Assembly: GCF_031755915.1 (NCBI RefSeq)
Contig: NC_083390.1
Coordinates: 13,981,001-14,045,000 of the forward strand
Source: Ziziphus jujuba
Lineage: Eukaryota > Streptophyta > Magnoliopsida > Rosales > Rhamnaceae
Direction: 5' to 3'
Length of the DNA stretch: 64,000 bases
The notes below the pieces were generated by a model. It was not told the origin of the DNA and made no database searches. It saw only the letters and a list, made by a program, of their open reading frames with translations. Shown one piece after another: positions 32,118 through 45,205 of this stretch. Position 1 is the first letter of the stretch, and each line of letters begins with the position of its first letter. A program made the position numbers and the translations under genes.

Positions 32118-35114
32118 GATGTAAAGGGTGGTGCCCAGTTATCAAATTCAATTTTAAATCCTAAATATGATATGTTGAAGGATAACTATATCTAAACGAA
32201 TGAAAGAAAAACTAATCTTTGTTTATCAGTGCTGAGTCGGATAGTTAGTTGGCTAATTAGTTAACTCTGGTTAGGCTTTGTCCGATGTATTATTAGTATT
32301 TGATAAAATTCTGCTATTACTTCCTCTGTTCTTCATTATTCTTCTCAGTGTTCTATTTCTGTGTACATAAAGTGCTTGTCTAGTAGGGGCTCCTCAAGTT
32401 TCCTCTCAACAAATCATTTTCGTAAGATTTTTAAGTTTCTTAGTCAAGTTTAATAAGGTTTCAGGGAAGTCATCGATCTTGTATAATTCTGCTATAAAAA
32501 TAATATATATATATATATATATTAATCATTTCTATTTATTTATTTATTTATTTATTTTTGCTCTGATATATTAATTGTTTCTAGTGATAACTTTTAAGCA
32601 GGGTTTTATAAATATAATAACTTTGTTTACGCCAGTTTTCTATAAACATATTTCTTTTCAACTATTTCTTATAAAACATTGACACAGATTCCAGTCACCT
32701 GTGTGAAATGGAAACATTTTACAGAAGCTTTGCACCAATGAAAATGTAGGTAAATATGGATGAACTTCCAAATTTCAAAGCCAATTCAAGCTTCACTGAA
32801 ATCTTCTTTAATATTTTTCAACAAATTGTGTACAAAAATGACATGGTAGTGATAGTGCTAGAAACTAGTATAAAGTTGAAAGCACTAACAGAAAATAATT
32901 TTAAACCATTTAATTATGCACCCTCAACAGATCAATACTCTTATCAATTAATCATCTAATCTAGAACCTTACATGCAACTATTTTATTCAAATTGTACTT
33001 ATTGAAAGAACTGATATCTTCTAAAGGTAATTTAAGAAGGTTAACAAAATTCTTAAGCAACTAACATGGATCATCTCTGTCACTTATGCTATAAGTTGCT
33101 GGCTTGTTCGCAGCTCTGGTGTCACAGTATCTCCTAGCCCTTTAGGAGGCTCATGTATAGCAACATTCAAAGCTGCAGATATCAACAATAAAACCTGCAT
33201 AAACATTTGCCTGCTATCACATATATGGCGAAAAAATGCAAACAAGTGAAAAAGATACATAGTAAAGTTCTTTTGTTTTTGGAGAGACATAATTGGTTAA
33301 GGTACTAATGATATAATCATCGAGTTCTTATAGAAACACACAAATAGAGCAGTGTACTAAAGGTGAAGATATAAGTTCATCAAAATTTGTTCTATAAGTT
33401 ATGTGGTATAAATTCAAATTTAGGAAAGAAAAACAAAAAAATAAAAAATAAAAAATAAAAAAATAAAAAAATAAAGAAACATGACAAGAATCAAGTATAA
33501 AATTCCAACCAATTTTAAGTATTAAAGATGGCAAATTTTAATTATTACAAAAAGAAAAGTGACAATTACTAGAGAATTCAATGGTTGAAATGAACTTCAT
33601 AGTATCTAACATTCTTTTTGTACTATTTTAACTTCTGTGAAACTTGGTAGAATTTTCAAATCATGTGCGATTGAATTTCATGCAAATTCTTTGATGTTGA
33701 AAAGTCAGACAGATGTTCTGTATGTTTTAGTCTGTGGTAGCTTCATTGAAATTTCATAAATGAAAGCATCCCTTGTTCTTATGCTTTGCTTACAACCCCG
33801 AAAGTGGGTACAAACCTTTCCTTTTTGAAATATTCTATTTTTCTACCTACTTTAATTGAGTACAAGGAAAAAAAAAAAAAAACATAATGAGTTTTCTTTT
33901 CTTTTTGTTTGGTTATTTTGACTGTGAGTTTTCTATTTTAAGAAAAACCAAAGAAACCTGACAGCTCTTTTTGCTGCTGCTACTGTTCAGCCCGCTAAGC
34001 CTGCCAAGCTTCCTTCCAACTGTCTAATTCAACTGTGAATTTCATTTAATCATAAAGTTAGGGTTCTTTTTTTTTTTTTTTTTGTTGTTTAATGAGTGGC
34101 TGAGAGGCAGGGCAAGAAGGTATTGACAACTATATATATACCACATCTTTGAAAGATTTATTTGTCAAATTTTAGGCTACTATAATATGCTTAGACCTTA
34201 AGGCATGGAAAGCCCTGATCTGGAAATAAAAAAAAATACACACATTTTAATAAATCCTTTACCTTCAATAACATGACTTAAAACATATATATATATATAA
34301 AACGTGTTGTGCATATATGTATATTTTCGTTGACCCTCAGATCAACTGCTGCTTGTATTCATTTAGACAATATTCCAAACTGCCCCACATTGTCATTCAT
34401 AAAGAGCAACTTTTTGGCCATATTGAATTTCTCTTTTCTATGCCTTTGTTTTTTTGGTGATCTGGGTAAAAGGCTATATAGAAAAGAATAGTTTTTATAT
34501 AAAACACTGATTCAAATGTGAAAGGTTTAGGTGGAGATTTCTTGTGGTGGTTTCTTTTAGATATATATATATATATATTATTCAGTTTGGATGAATGTTT
34601 ATAAGCAGCACCAAAAAAAAAAAAAAAAAGGAAAGAAAGAATCTGTAGAAACGGGCAAAACTTCGATTTTCACAGAGTTTGATGAAATAAATTAAGAAGT
34701 AGGCCATTTTTGTGGGGGAAAAAAAAAGAGTTGCATATAGAATGGACTAACAAAGACATGCAAAGAAATGGATAGGAAACAGGAGCTAGAGATATGAATG
34801 TAGATTCATCTTCCATACCCTCCATGTGTGTAATTAGTTTGATAAAATGCCTGTGGCTATAACGTTTAGGTCAAATATCATGTAAGGCTGCAACATTCTG
34901 GTCAAAAAATCATGTAAAGTTGCACATGTTCAATATGTTCACGTTGATCATCTTTCTTGCCTTTTCATTGATTGTTTTGTCTTTGTGTCAGCATGGAATT
35001 TGTCTCTCTCACTTTCTATGATGATTGCCTTTGTTGAAACTTTTAAATTCCTAGAAATGTTAATGATGATTGCTTCAATTCTACTATTTATTTTTTCTGT
35101 AGTATATTTGTACG
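32118..35114. other. non-coding 5' part of the Harbinger region, simple repeats
   Basis: Contains TA runs (32500-32525, 34560-34580), a TTTA run (32535-32560), A-rich runs (33425-33475, 34610-34630) and T runs (34060-34083). No gene recognised. A short minus-strand frame behind an ATGCAG acceptor (33194-33084, AIHEPPKGLGDTVTPELR) looks protein-like but matches nothing I know. Confidence 0.4.
33631..33674. repeat. 44-bp direct repeat, copy 2
   Basis: Same 44 bases as 32074-32117. The sequences on the outer sides differ, so the match has sharp borders. Confidence 0.9.
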
Positions 35115-35476
35115 ATGTCAACTATGGAAAATAATGGTGGTGATGATTCAACTCTATAAGGTGCTACCAATGAAAAGATTTATATAGATGTTATGGTAGA
35201 TTTGATAAACAAAGATGGTATGAAAGATGGTCAGTTCAGTTCAAAGGAATGGACCAATATGCTTGAAGCTTTGAATAATAAGTCTAAAAGAAACTACAAC
35301 ATGAAGCAAATTAAGCAGAAATTCAATAGGCTTTGAAGTAAGCATCGTGAATTTAGTGACCTATTGTAACAAACTGGATTTAGTTGGGATGCTGAAGCTA
35401 ATACTATGAATGATACAGATGAAATGTGGCAAAACTATATAGGGGTATATGTACTTTCGTTTGAGGATATACAATA

Positions 35477-35514
<38 letters not shown>

Positions 35515-36113
35515 GTTGATGAATATATTATTTATTCTTTTAGGTGCATCCTAAAGCAACTTAATTTCGAAAGAAAGGATGTGAGCATTACAAGCTATTA
35601 GGAATTATATTTAACAACTCAACTGCTACTGGAGTGTTTCGTCATGCATCTATTAGTGATCCACCCAATACTGATGATGAGATGGAATTGGAGGCTGAGA
35701 GTGCACATGTTAACATTAGTCGTGATGATCCCTTTTCTACTCTCGATAAATTAACAAGCAATTTGAGGAAACGCACTGCATCATCTAGCTCAGAACGTAG
35801 AAGTAAAAAGGAAACTAGGTCACAACAAATGAATGATGCAATCCAAGCATGGACTGAGACAGTAAAGGCAAAGACAGAAGTTGCTAAAGCTAAGGCAGAA
35901 AAATATAAAAGTTCCTATAGTGTGGATGATAATAGTATTAGTAATGCAAAAGATTGTTCCATTGCTACATGTGTGAGCGTTCTTGAAGCAATAGATGGAG
36001 TTGACAATGCTATTTATCTTAAAGCAGTAGAAAAGTTGAGAAAGGCAGATTGGAGAGAGATATTTATCGATATGTCTTCGCCTAGGAAGAAGGCTTGGCT
36101 AGATATTCTTTAG
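35115..36113 (+). pseudogene. Harbinger Myb/SANT-like ORF1
   Basis: Exon 1 is 35115-35444 and exon 2 is 35544-36113, with a GT-AG intron holding an (ATT)n tract. Exon 1 encodes the Myb/SANT-like DNA-binding domain (FSSKEWTNMLEALNNKSKRN, YNMKQIKQKFNRL, GFSWDAEANTMNDTDEMWQNYI) but has stops near 35157, 35335 and 35367. Exon 2 (after one stop near 35562) continues HYKLLGIIFNNSTATGVFRH, an acidic Ser-rich linker and an Ala/Lys helix-rich C-terminus to WREIFIDMSSPRKKAWLDIL. In active PIF/Harbinger elements this protein helps bring the transposase to the nucleus and the ends. Confidence 0.8.
35477..35513. repeat. (ATT)n microsatellite in ORF1 intron
   Basis: About 12 ATT units. Confidence 0.9.
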
Positions 36114-36429
36114 CTAGATTATCATATATCATACTTATATCTGTAGTAGGATTTGATATATTAGGATTTAATTTTGTCGGTTTAATGTTTGTGGAATAAT
36201 ATGTTTGGATTTTTTTAGATTTTTGTATGTTTTATATGTTTGGATTTTTATACTTTATATGTTTAGATGATATGTTCAAATGAATGGTATGTTTGCCTAC
36301 AATTGGTTAATGGTGTGCTTGATTAGTGGATGGTTAAATTGTTTTAGAAGTTGAGATCTTTTAATTCTTTCGTCTTAATATATATTTATATTTTAATATT
36401 ATATGCAGGACATTAGGTAAAACTCATCT

Positions 36430-37773
36430 ATGGATGATATAAATAGTTCTTCTTCTTCTACTTCAGATGAAGAGTTTCAAAACTTTATGATGTTTTTTTA
36501 TGTATGTGAGTACACTGAACGTTTTCTAGAAAAAATAATTCAAAGAACTTCAATGTTGAGTGGTCAAAATTTTATAACAGAATTGTTGAATGGGAATGAA
36601 AAAACATGCTATGAGTTGTTTCGAATGGACAAAAATACTTTTCTTTCTCTTTATACTTGTTTGAAGCAATATAAATATTTGAAAGATACTAAAGAAGTTA
36701 GGGTTGAAGAAGCACTTGCCATGTTTCTTATAATAATTGGTCACAATGTGGGAATGAGACTTATAGCGGATCGTTTTCAACATTCCCTTGAAACTGTGGA
36801 TAGACATTTTATTTTGACACTAAGAGCAATATGTAGACTTGGAAAAGAATTGATATGTCATACAAACTCTCCATTGCCTTCACATATCGTCAACAGTCCA
36901 AAATATTTTCCATGGTTTGAGGTAAATACTTGCTTTTGTAAATATAATTTTTGAATTTTGTTACTCTTAGTTACTTGTTTAAAACTAATACTATAATATT
37001 TTGGTGTTTTTAGAAATGTATTGGTGCAATTGATGGCACACACATAAGCGCACATATTCCTACTGAAAAGCAAGTTAGCTATAGAGGTAGAAAATCTATA
37101 GTGACTCAAAATGTTTTATGTGCATGCAATTTCAATATGATGTTTACTTTCATTTATGCTGGTTGGAAAGGCACTGCAAATTATTTAAGAGTTTTTCTTG
37201 ATGCAATTACAAGATCTGAGAATAAATTTCCATTACCTAAAGAAGGTAAACATAAAAAAATTTATTTTATTACTTTATTTTTTTTTAGTATAAAAAATTT
37301 CCATACATAAGTTCATTTTTTGTATCCTTTTAGGTGAATATTATGTTGTTGATTCTGGATTTCTATGTACCGTGGGTTTTTTTCCTCCATTCCGAGGTGA
37401 AAGATATCATTTGGAAGAATATCATGGTAGAGGTCGCCAACCAAGAGGACCAAAAGAATTGTTTAATTATAGGCATTCTTAACTTAGAAATGTTATTGAA
37501 CGTTGCTTTGGTGTGTTGAAAGCGCGGTTTTGAATTTTGAAAATGATGTCACCTTACAAGCAAAGTAGACAACCTTTGATAGTTATAACTTGTTGTACAC
37601 TACATAATTTCATTCGAAACTAGGCACAAAATGATGTTATGTTTACACAATAGGAAGAAGAAGAACAAGAGATTGAAGATGAAGAAGCTAGTACAAGTGG
37701 ATCAAATAATAGTATAGATTTGTCAGACGAAGCAGTAACAGCTATGGCAGCTTATCGAAATCAGCTTTCATAA
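36430..37773 (+). pseudogene. Harbinger DDE transposase (DDE_Tnp_4 type)
   Basis: Three exons: 36430-36921, 37014-37245, 37334-37773, with GT-AG introns in phases 0 and 1. Exon 1 has the helix-turn-helix-like region (CYELFRMDKNTFLSLYTCLK, EALAMFLIIIGHNVGMRLIA, RFQHSLETVDRHF). Exon 2 gives the first catalytic D in CIGAIDGTHISAHIP, and exon 3 the second D in YYVVDSGF and the E in NVIERCFGVLKARF. Catalytic residues are kept, but exon 3 carries four in-frame stops (near 37480, 37531, 37621 and 37652), so no full protein can be made. The acidic C-terminus (EEEEQEIEDEE) is usual for the family. Confidence 0.9.
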
Positions 37774-38061
37774 GTAATGTGGCATGACTATGTTATTCAT
37801 ATGTAAAACTAGTAATTTAATGGATATTTATAGTTGGAGATTTTATATTAGACTTATAAAATTTAATTTCTTATTAGCAACAATTATTTTATTATATACT
37901 ATCAATTACGTTTTATTATATAATAATAGACAAAAAAAATTTAACAGAAAAAAAAATATATTTCAATATATATTTTATATTATATATGTATATAATTCAT
38001 TAATATGAGAATGAATTAATATTATGTAAATATATATAAATATATTATATTTATTCCTTAG
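37774..38061. other. AT-rich DNA, no gene seen
   Basis: Mostly TA-rich words directly behind the transposase gene. No inverted terminal repeat found. Confidence 0.4.
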
Positions 38062-39995
38062 TTTTTTAATGTTATTCCTTTTGTACAAGTTTTCCACAAT
38101 AATATGGGTCCATGCAATTAGGTTCACTTTGGCATAAATATTATTCCAATTTGAACTTAGTCAACATGATTTTGCGAGAAGTTCCTGCCAATTATAGTTT
38201 TAACATTTAATAGTATGTTTGGTATGCAAAATACATGTACAAATAGAATAATTATTTTATAGAAATAATAATTATTTTATTAGATAAATTTTAAATTAAA
38301 AAAATATCTATTCTATAAAAGTAATTTTTTTTTATTTTCAAAAATAATTAGTCCTTTCAAAAAGTTAGAATTGTTATTTCTTCATAATAAATATTAGTAT
38401 CATATTTAAAATATATTCAAATCAAAATTAATTATTCGAAACTAAATATAAATAAATAATTATAAAATTTGATTTTTTATTAATTTTTACAAAAATTGAT
38501 ATTTTTAGTAAGAAAAAAAACTATATAAACTAAACATTAAACATGATTATCAATAAGAATATCTATTTTTGTTTTTTTAATCTCTTTTTTAAATCTTATA
38601 AACAGCCACAGGTATTTCTATTTTATATTTTATCACCGATAATCTTTCCAAAGTGCCCGTGTCAAAATCAACTCTTGAAAAAGTTAGAAATTGACCCTTT
38701 ATATGTAACCATAAAGATCAAAATCTACCTACCATAAAGATCAAAATCTATCCACCTACCGTATATATGCGCTCCATTGATTAGTTCAACCTCGAAACAA
38801 CAAACTACCTTTAACTTTTTCTTTTCATTTCCTTTTTTTTTTTTTTTTTGTAGGAGGAACAATTGCAAAATGAATCTGTTGATTGAGACCTTGAAACGTG
38901 TTGGACATTCTTCGTAGACTTCTATTTTTATTCTTATTTTTATATTTTTTTAATGTTATTCCTTTTATGGAAGTTTTTCACAATAATATTGGTCTATGCA
39001 GTTAGACTGTCACTTCCTTGTAAGAAATATTAATGATGCACTCACTCACTCACTCAACATGATTTCCATCTTGGTGGCCCAATTTGCAAGATGTTCTTGC
39101 GAGCAGTAGAAGATGATAGTTTTAATTTTTAGGTACTGTTAGAAATTAATTTTTGAAAGTTAATTTATCATAAATCAATTTTTTGAAATTCAAATTTTTA
39201 TGAATTATTTTTTAGAACATCTGATTTGTATAATGATATTTAGAATTTATAAATAATTAATTAATTTGTGTTTTAAAAATAAAAAATAAAATTCTCATTT
39301 AATAAAACACATAAAACTAGTTTTTAAATGATATTTAGTTTATATCATTAAATTCAAACATTGATAAGGTTCAACAAAAGAGTGTTCAAATAGATGGCAG
39401 CCATAGTTGTACGACTAATAGGAGGTTGAATCACAAAAGGGCAAGGAAGATGACATCAATTAGGCTCATTGGGTTCAAATTTGAATGAACAAATTGAATC
39501 TACTAAAGTAGCGGTTAAAGGTCATCCTCTCGCACTTAAACCTCAATTTTAGTTTTGTTTTTCATGTTATACTACTATCCGTACTCTCTTTTAAAAGTGA
39601 GATCACCATCGGCTTTCAGAAGAGGAAAATATCACTCCTAAATATCATTGTAGAATTTTAAAATGATACTATTTTTAGAGGATTCATTTTTATTTTTATT
39701 TTTTTGCATTATGAGATTTAGTTTCTTCTACGGTCCATAATTTTTTCCTTCTAAAAGCCATCCAAACACAAAAAAATTCATTTTTCCAGAAAATTTCAAA
39801 TTTCCACTAATTTTGACACATTAAATAAGGTATTAACATATTGCGAATGGAAACAAGTGGGTATCAAAATCAACTCCAGAAAAAGCAACAAATTGACCGT
39901 TTATAGATGGTAAAGATCAAAATCTACCTTCCATATATATTATGCCTTCCATTAATTAGTTCAATCTCAAAACAACAAACTACTTTAATAAATTA
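38062..39995. repeat. diverged tandem duplication with different insertions
   Basis: Two blocks recur in the same order. Block A (TTTTTTAATGTTATTCCTTT...CACAATAATAT...CATGCA) is at 38062-38210 and 38945-39135. Block B (TCAAAATCAACTC...GATCAAAATCTACC...AACAACAAACTAC) is at 38652-38820 and 39860-39990. The stretches between A and B differ (about 440 versus 720 bases) and look like separate AT-rich inserts; one begins GTATGTTTGGTATGCAAAA (38212), the style of a small DNA transposon end. Confidence 0.7.
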
Positions 39996-41955
39996 CCCTC
40001 TGAAAGTCTCCATTGAACTATTTTTATTATTTTTTTCCTGATTAAATAGGTAAGGTTTGTAGGCAAACGAACCTTAGATCACCAAAATTAAATAAATAAG
40101 AGTGAAGCCAAAGTAAAAAAATAATATATATATATATATATACAAAGTATCATATATCAATATTTTATTGGTTAACATAATAATGGATCAGGATTTTATG
40201 TTTGGTATTTTTCTCATATTTGTTTATGCTTGACTTTAAATCTCATCCGTTGATGATCAATCCAATGGATAAGAATAAAACATTTATAAATAAAAAATTG
40301 AAAAAGATTAATAAATTCAATTTAAATATGTGTTCAAATATGTTTCAAAGTGTTTTAAAAAAAAAACAAAAAAAAAAAAAAAACAAAAAACAAGCATAAA
40401 CAAGGATACAAGAAAAACAAACAGGGGATCCAAATCCTATAATAAACAAACATAAGTGAATTCTTGAAGAAGACAAATGTACTTAAATATTAGTCAAAAA
40501 ATATTTAACAGTAATACTTAGTAGACATCTTGATTAATATATTTGGTACGTAATAAATCTTACTACACCTTTCTTTCTTTCTTTCCTTTTTTTTGTTTTT
40601 TTCTTTCTTTAAATGATAACCAACATCTAAATTTTAAATATTGTATAGGTTAATCACTTTACCACCTTACCTATTATATTTTTTTGCAGATGAACATTTT
40701 TTTTCTTCTTATTACTTTAGTTCAATTATACAATTTTGTCTAATGAATTTGACAAAATTAGATATACACTGATAGACATTGGTCAAAAATGAAATAAAAC
40801 ATAATAAAAAAAATTTTTAGTTGAGTCATAGTAATTGTGTATGGTTAAACTCATTAAATTCATTGGTTGAAAATGCATAATTGGACTAAAGTGATAGAAG
40901 ACAATAGTTAGGGTAGTAATGTAAAACTTTTTGTAGTGTGGATAGTAAAATGCAAAACATGTAATAGTCAAGGGGTCTAGGTGTATTTAATTCTAAAATA
41001 ATTAAAGGTCATACTTGGGATACTAATTTGTTTACTAAATTTTAAATAGCAAATGACATGATATGTTAATATTTCACTAATTAATGTTGACATGGTTTGA
41101 TATAGATAATAAATCCATATCTTAGCAGTTTAAACTTTTAAAATTAATAATAATTTAACATAGTATTACAGGTCAAAATGCTAGAGATGTAAATTCAAAC
41201 CATACTACTACCAATTTAAAAGAACTAACACTTGTAAAGACAAAATTAATCTACAAGTGAGAGGTAGCTGAAGTTTTAGGATCACAATTTTTGTTTCATC
41301 ACTTAAGAGTATGCTTGGTGCCTTTTATTAGATAATATAGAGCCCATCAAAACTTGCACTCTTATTTATTAATATTATTATTATTGACAATATTATATTT
41401 GAACCCCCTGAAGTTTGTATTGATTACAATTTAATTCTTTAGAGTTTGAAAATTACAGCTAGCACATTTAAGGGGATGTCAATAATATTATTTTAAATGG
41501 TGTTAATGATACAATAAGAGTGGAAGATGGGAACTTTTTAGAATGCAGGGGAAAGTTGATATTTTTAAAACTAAAGGGGCCAATTTGCACGTAAATCAAA
41601 TCTTGATGGAGGTGTAGGGAACTAAACACATTTTTTTTTTTTAATTACAAATTGAGGATTAGAATGTTTACCGAGGTTGAGGTTTAACGGAATCAATAAG
41701 CATAATCTAACATTTGGAATTGTTCAATAGAAAAAGCGAGCTACTTAAAAGCAAAATGCCGATAGATTAAACCACCACCATTTAATATGTGCTTCTTTCA
41801 ACTTGATCCATAAATAATATGCATGATCTCTATAAATTAAAAATGTCGATGCTTGGATTTTCCTCCAAAAGCATAAAAAAAAATTATTAATTATTATTAG
41901 GCTATCAAATAACCATAATGAGATTTTATCATATTCTAAATGTGTAATTAATGTA
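39996..41955. other. AT-rich intergenic DNA
   Basis: A-rich runs (40360-40395), a TA run (40118-40140), a CTTT-rich tract (40568-40610). No gene recognised. Confidence 0.5.
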
Positions 41956-42110
41956 ATGAAATATTTGACTATGGACATTTTATATAGAAAATCGATTGAT
42001 ATTGTATATATTTGATTTCACTTAGTTTTGATAAAATTGATTGTAAGAATAATGGAATGAATATTTGATTATGTACATTTTATATAAAAAATCGATTGAT
42101 ATTGTATATG
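41956..42110. repeat. ~98-bp tandem duplication
   Basis: The block with TGGACATTTTATATAGAAAA and TCGATTGATATTGTATAT is repeated with few changes at about 41960-42012 and 42058-42110. Confidence 0.75.
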
Positions 42111-45005
42111 TACAATGATATATCTATATAATATTTTATATAACAATTACTATGACAAGATTATTTTTAGTTATTTGGGTATGCATTTTATGGGGAAAAA
42201 AAAAGTACACATAATTTTACCATTAAAAAAGTTACATTAATAATGTAATTTTATTTTATTGGTGGAAAAAATTTGAGATATTCTTTTAAGTATATATTTG
42301 TTAAATATGGCAAAGAAAGACTCTTACTTAAAACATATAATGTGATTTTATTTTATTTACCAAAGAAGTCAAATATGGCTATAAGTTAATAAGTGCCACC
42401 TTTCGGTTGTTTAAAATTTCTGTGCACAATATTTTAGTTATTAATGGTTTTTATTATTTTATTTTGGCATTTTTTATTTTTTCATATTTCAATTTCGGAT
42501 ATTAGGTTTTTTTTTGTTTTTTATTGTTTAATTTTAGTTTTTTTTTATTGGATGGTTCCTTATCATAATCATATGAATCATGAGTATGGACATGAACCAT
42601 GTTATGGATTTTTGGTTGAAGATAACCAATCTCATAATGAAGTTGATCATGCTGAATCAAAATATACTGCAGAAATAAATTTTTAAAAAACAAAAAGTTT
42701 CTGAAGAAGATTTCTTATTGATTGTTAATTTACCTTTATATATCAATTTTTTTCAAAACGATGGAGGACAAAATATGAAAGTGAGAAGATAAAAGAGATT
42801 ACTCATAAAAATGGCATGTAAGACAGAGTGAGACTATAGTTTGGGTAATCAGGTGATATTGGAATTTTCAGAATTTGCAACAATTGCATTGAATAAGAAG
42901 CTGAATGTGTAGATTAAGCATTTATCCTAGACAATTTAGTGTTTTTTTTTTTTTTTTGGCTTACAATATTTCATTTTTTTTGTTAGAATCTATTATACTT
43001 GAAATACAATGCTTTAATTTTTAGTTGGATTGAAATTAAAATAATGGTTTTATTTTATTTACTATTTTTTTTTTAAATTTCCAAGTTACGTTATCTTGAA
43101 TGTTTCAAATAATCCAATGTTTTCTAATAATATGTATTTTTTTTTAAAAAAAACATTTGTTACTATATTTATGTAAAATATGGTAAAATGAATTTTTTAT
43201 TTTAAAATTTAAAAAGTTTTGGTAAAATGTTTGAAAATATTCCAAAAATAAATGTGATGTAATATATGGAAAAAATATTTAAAAGCATAGAGCAGTAAAC
43301 TAAAGAATTTAAATTCAAATTCTAAAAAAGGGATCAAATATAAATTATTTTTTTAATAAAAACAGTAGTGTAGATTTTAATTTATGTATATGTCAATTTG
43401 CTTAAATTCAATACATGATAGTAGAATTCAAGTAAAAGTAATAATGATGAATATATTGGGAAAAAAAAAAGAGCTATCTTCACAGTTTTACTAAAGGTTA
43501 CGGTAAGTGTTATAAGTAATGCGATTAAACATAAATAAATAAAAAGTTAATTGCATCAAAAATTAATTTATTTGTTTAATGTTATATACAATTACTTCCT
43601 AAATATTAATTAATTGCTACTTATTTAGATATCTTATTGCTTTTGAAAATATATCTTCTTAGCCAAGTGAAAAATACATTGACAAATTATGGAAACACAC
43701 TTTGCATATAAAAAAAATAAAATATTAATAAATTATAAAAAAAACTACAAAAATAATATCTTTTAACAGACAAGAAAAACTATATTATACAGTATACCAA
43801 ACAAACTACATCATATAAGATATTGAAATTACACATGTACAAATCAGTTCATCATTAATTTAAAATTTAAAATTTTAAAATTTAAAAATATTGACATATA
43901 TAAATTTTTTATTTTCATAAATTATGAAATTAAATATCCATAATGGATGCCCATTAGTTTAAAACTTTAAATTTTTAATATAAGTCTCTTTAAAATTTCA
44001 AATTTATAAAATTTTGCTCAAATAAATTATTTATGGATATTATTTGTCAATAGTAAATGGTCCATTAATTTAAAATGAATAATTTCAATATAATCCTATT
44101 CAAATTTCAAATTGTACATATTATTATGATAAGTAATTAATATATGCAATTAAAGAAGATCATATTGAAATATCAATTATGATATTGAGATGTTAAAATT
44201 TAAAATTTAAAAATTTTCACTCATAAAATGAATATTATTAATCTCATAGCTTTAAAAACGATCTTCTTAATCAAGTAAAAATTAGGATAATAAATTATGG
44301 ACATCACTTTCAAATTAGTAAATTTAAAAAAATCAATTACTTAATAAATATTAATTAAATGTTATTTATGTACAGTTAATATTACAATTAATAATTAGGT
44401 TGTATCTAATTTCATTTAAATTTTTAACTATGGAAAAAATAAACATAAAGGTAGCCAATTATTTAAGGCGTGTTGGTTCAAAACACCCAAATTAATTTTT
44501 TTTTTCTTTGAACACTCAAATTATGATTTTTAAATAGTAATAATAAATTTGGAAATTAATTGCGGAATTAAAGAAGCATAAATAAAGCTACTTTTATTTT
44601 TTAGAAGCTAATAAATGAATCTGAATAAGGCAAATAATATATTTTTGAAATAATAATAATTTTTTGGAGTAAGATAAAACTTGAATAAGATTAATTATTT
44701 ATTTTGGAAATAAATAATTTTTTTCCTTGAATGAATGAGGATATAAATAAAGCTAGGTTCATAATATTTAGATTAAGAAAGGTGGTCACCACACATGATC
44801 ATTTTTCAAATTGATTTAAATAACAAAGGAAAAAGTTTGATTTGGTCTAATGGCTTGGTTTTAGAAATTGGAGAAAATTTGCATTCATCATTCAAAACAA
44901 TATTTGTGATCTTATCAAATTTTAAAGATTTTCACCTATAAGTAGACAATGGTACTATTGAACAATATTTTGTCCTTAATTTTAATTTTTGTTATAATAT
45001 TTTTT
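42111..45005. other. very AT-rich DNA, no supported gene
   Basis: Mostly A/T. A short frame at 42444-42686 ends in a His-rich polar part (NHMNHEYGHEPCYGF) but begins in a Phe-rich low-complexity run and resembles nothing known. Palindromic AAATTTTAAAATTT words near 43860-43890. Confidence 0.5.
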
Positions 45006-45205
45006 ATTCTCTAAAATAGTTATTATTATTTTTTTTGTTGACTTAGTTGACAAAATTTATATTTCAATTCCTTTTTGTTACAATGCATTTAAGAATCTTT
45101 AAGGCATTTAAAAAAGTTATTATTATTTTTATTATTGACTTAGTTGACAAAATTTATATTTAAAGTCCTTTTTGATACAAGGAATTTAAGAATCTTTAAT
45201 TTGTT
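45006..45205. repeat. ~100-bp tandem duplication
   Basis: The block TTATTATT...GTTGACTTAGTTGACAAAAT, then TTATATTT...CCTTTTT, then TTTAAGAATCTTTAA occurs at about 45018-45105 and 45118-45205. Confidence 0.75.

Larger units (their letters stand above)
31352..37773 (+). mobile_element. PIF/Harbinger DNA transposon (right end not found)
   Basis: Two genes typical of plant PIF/Harbinger elements lie in tandem: a Myb/SANT-like gene (35115-36113) and a DDE transposase (36430-37773). The left end is proposed at GGCCTGTTTGGCCAGC (31353). There GTTTGGCCA is repeated at about 31433 among GTTTTC/GAAAAC words, the usual look of these termini. The matching inverted right end was not found downstream, so it may be deleted or the left end may belong to another element. 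Both genes are broken, so it is inactive. Confidence 0.6.

Noticed and set aside
42444..42686. 80-codon frame with a His-rich end
   Set aside because: Half is Phe-rich low complexity, and nothing around it (splice sites, conserved motif) supports a gene.
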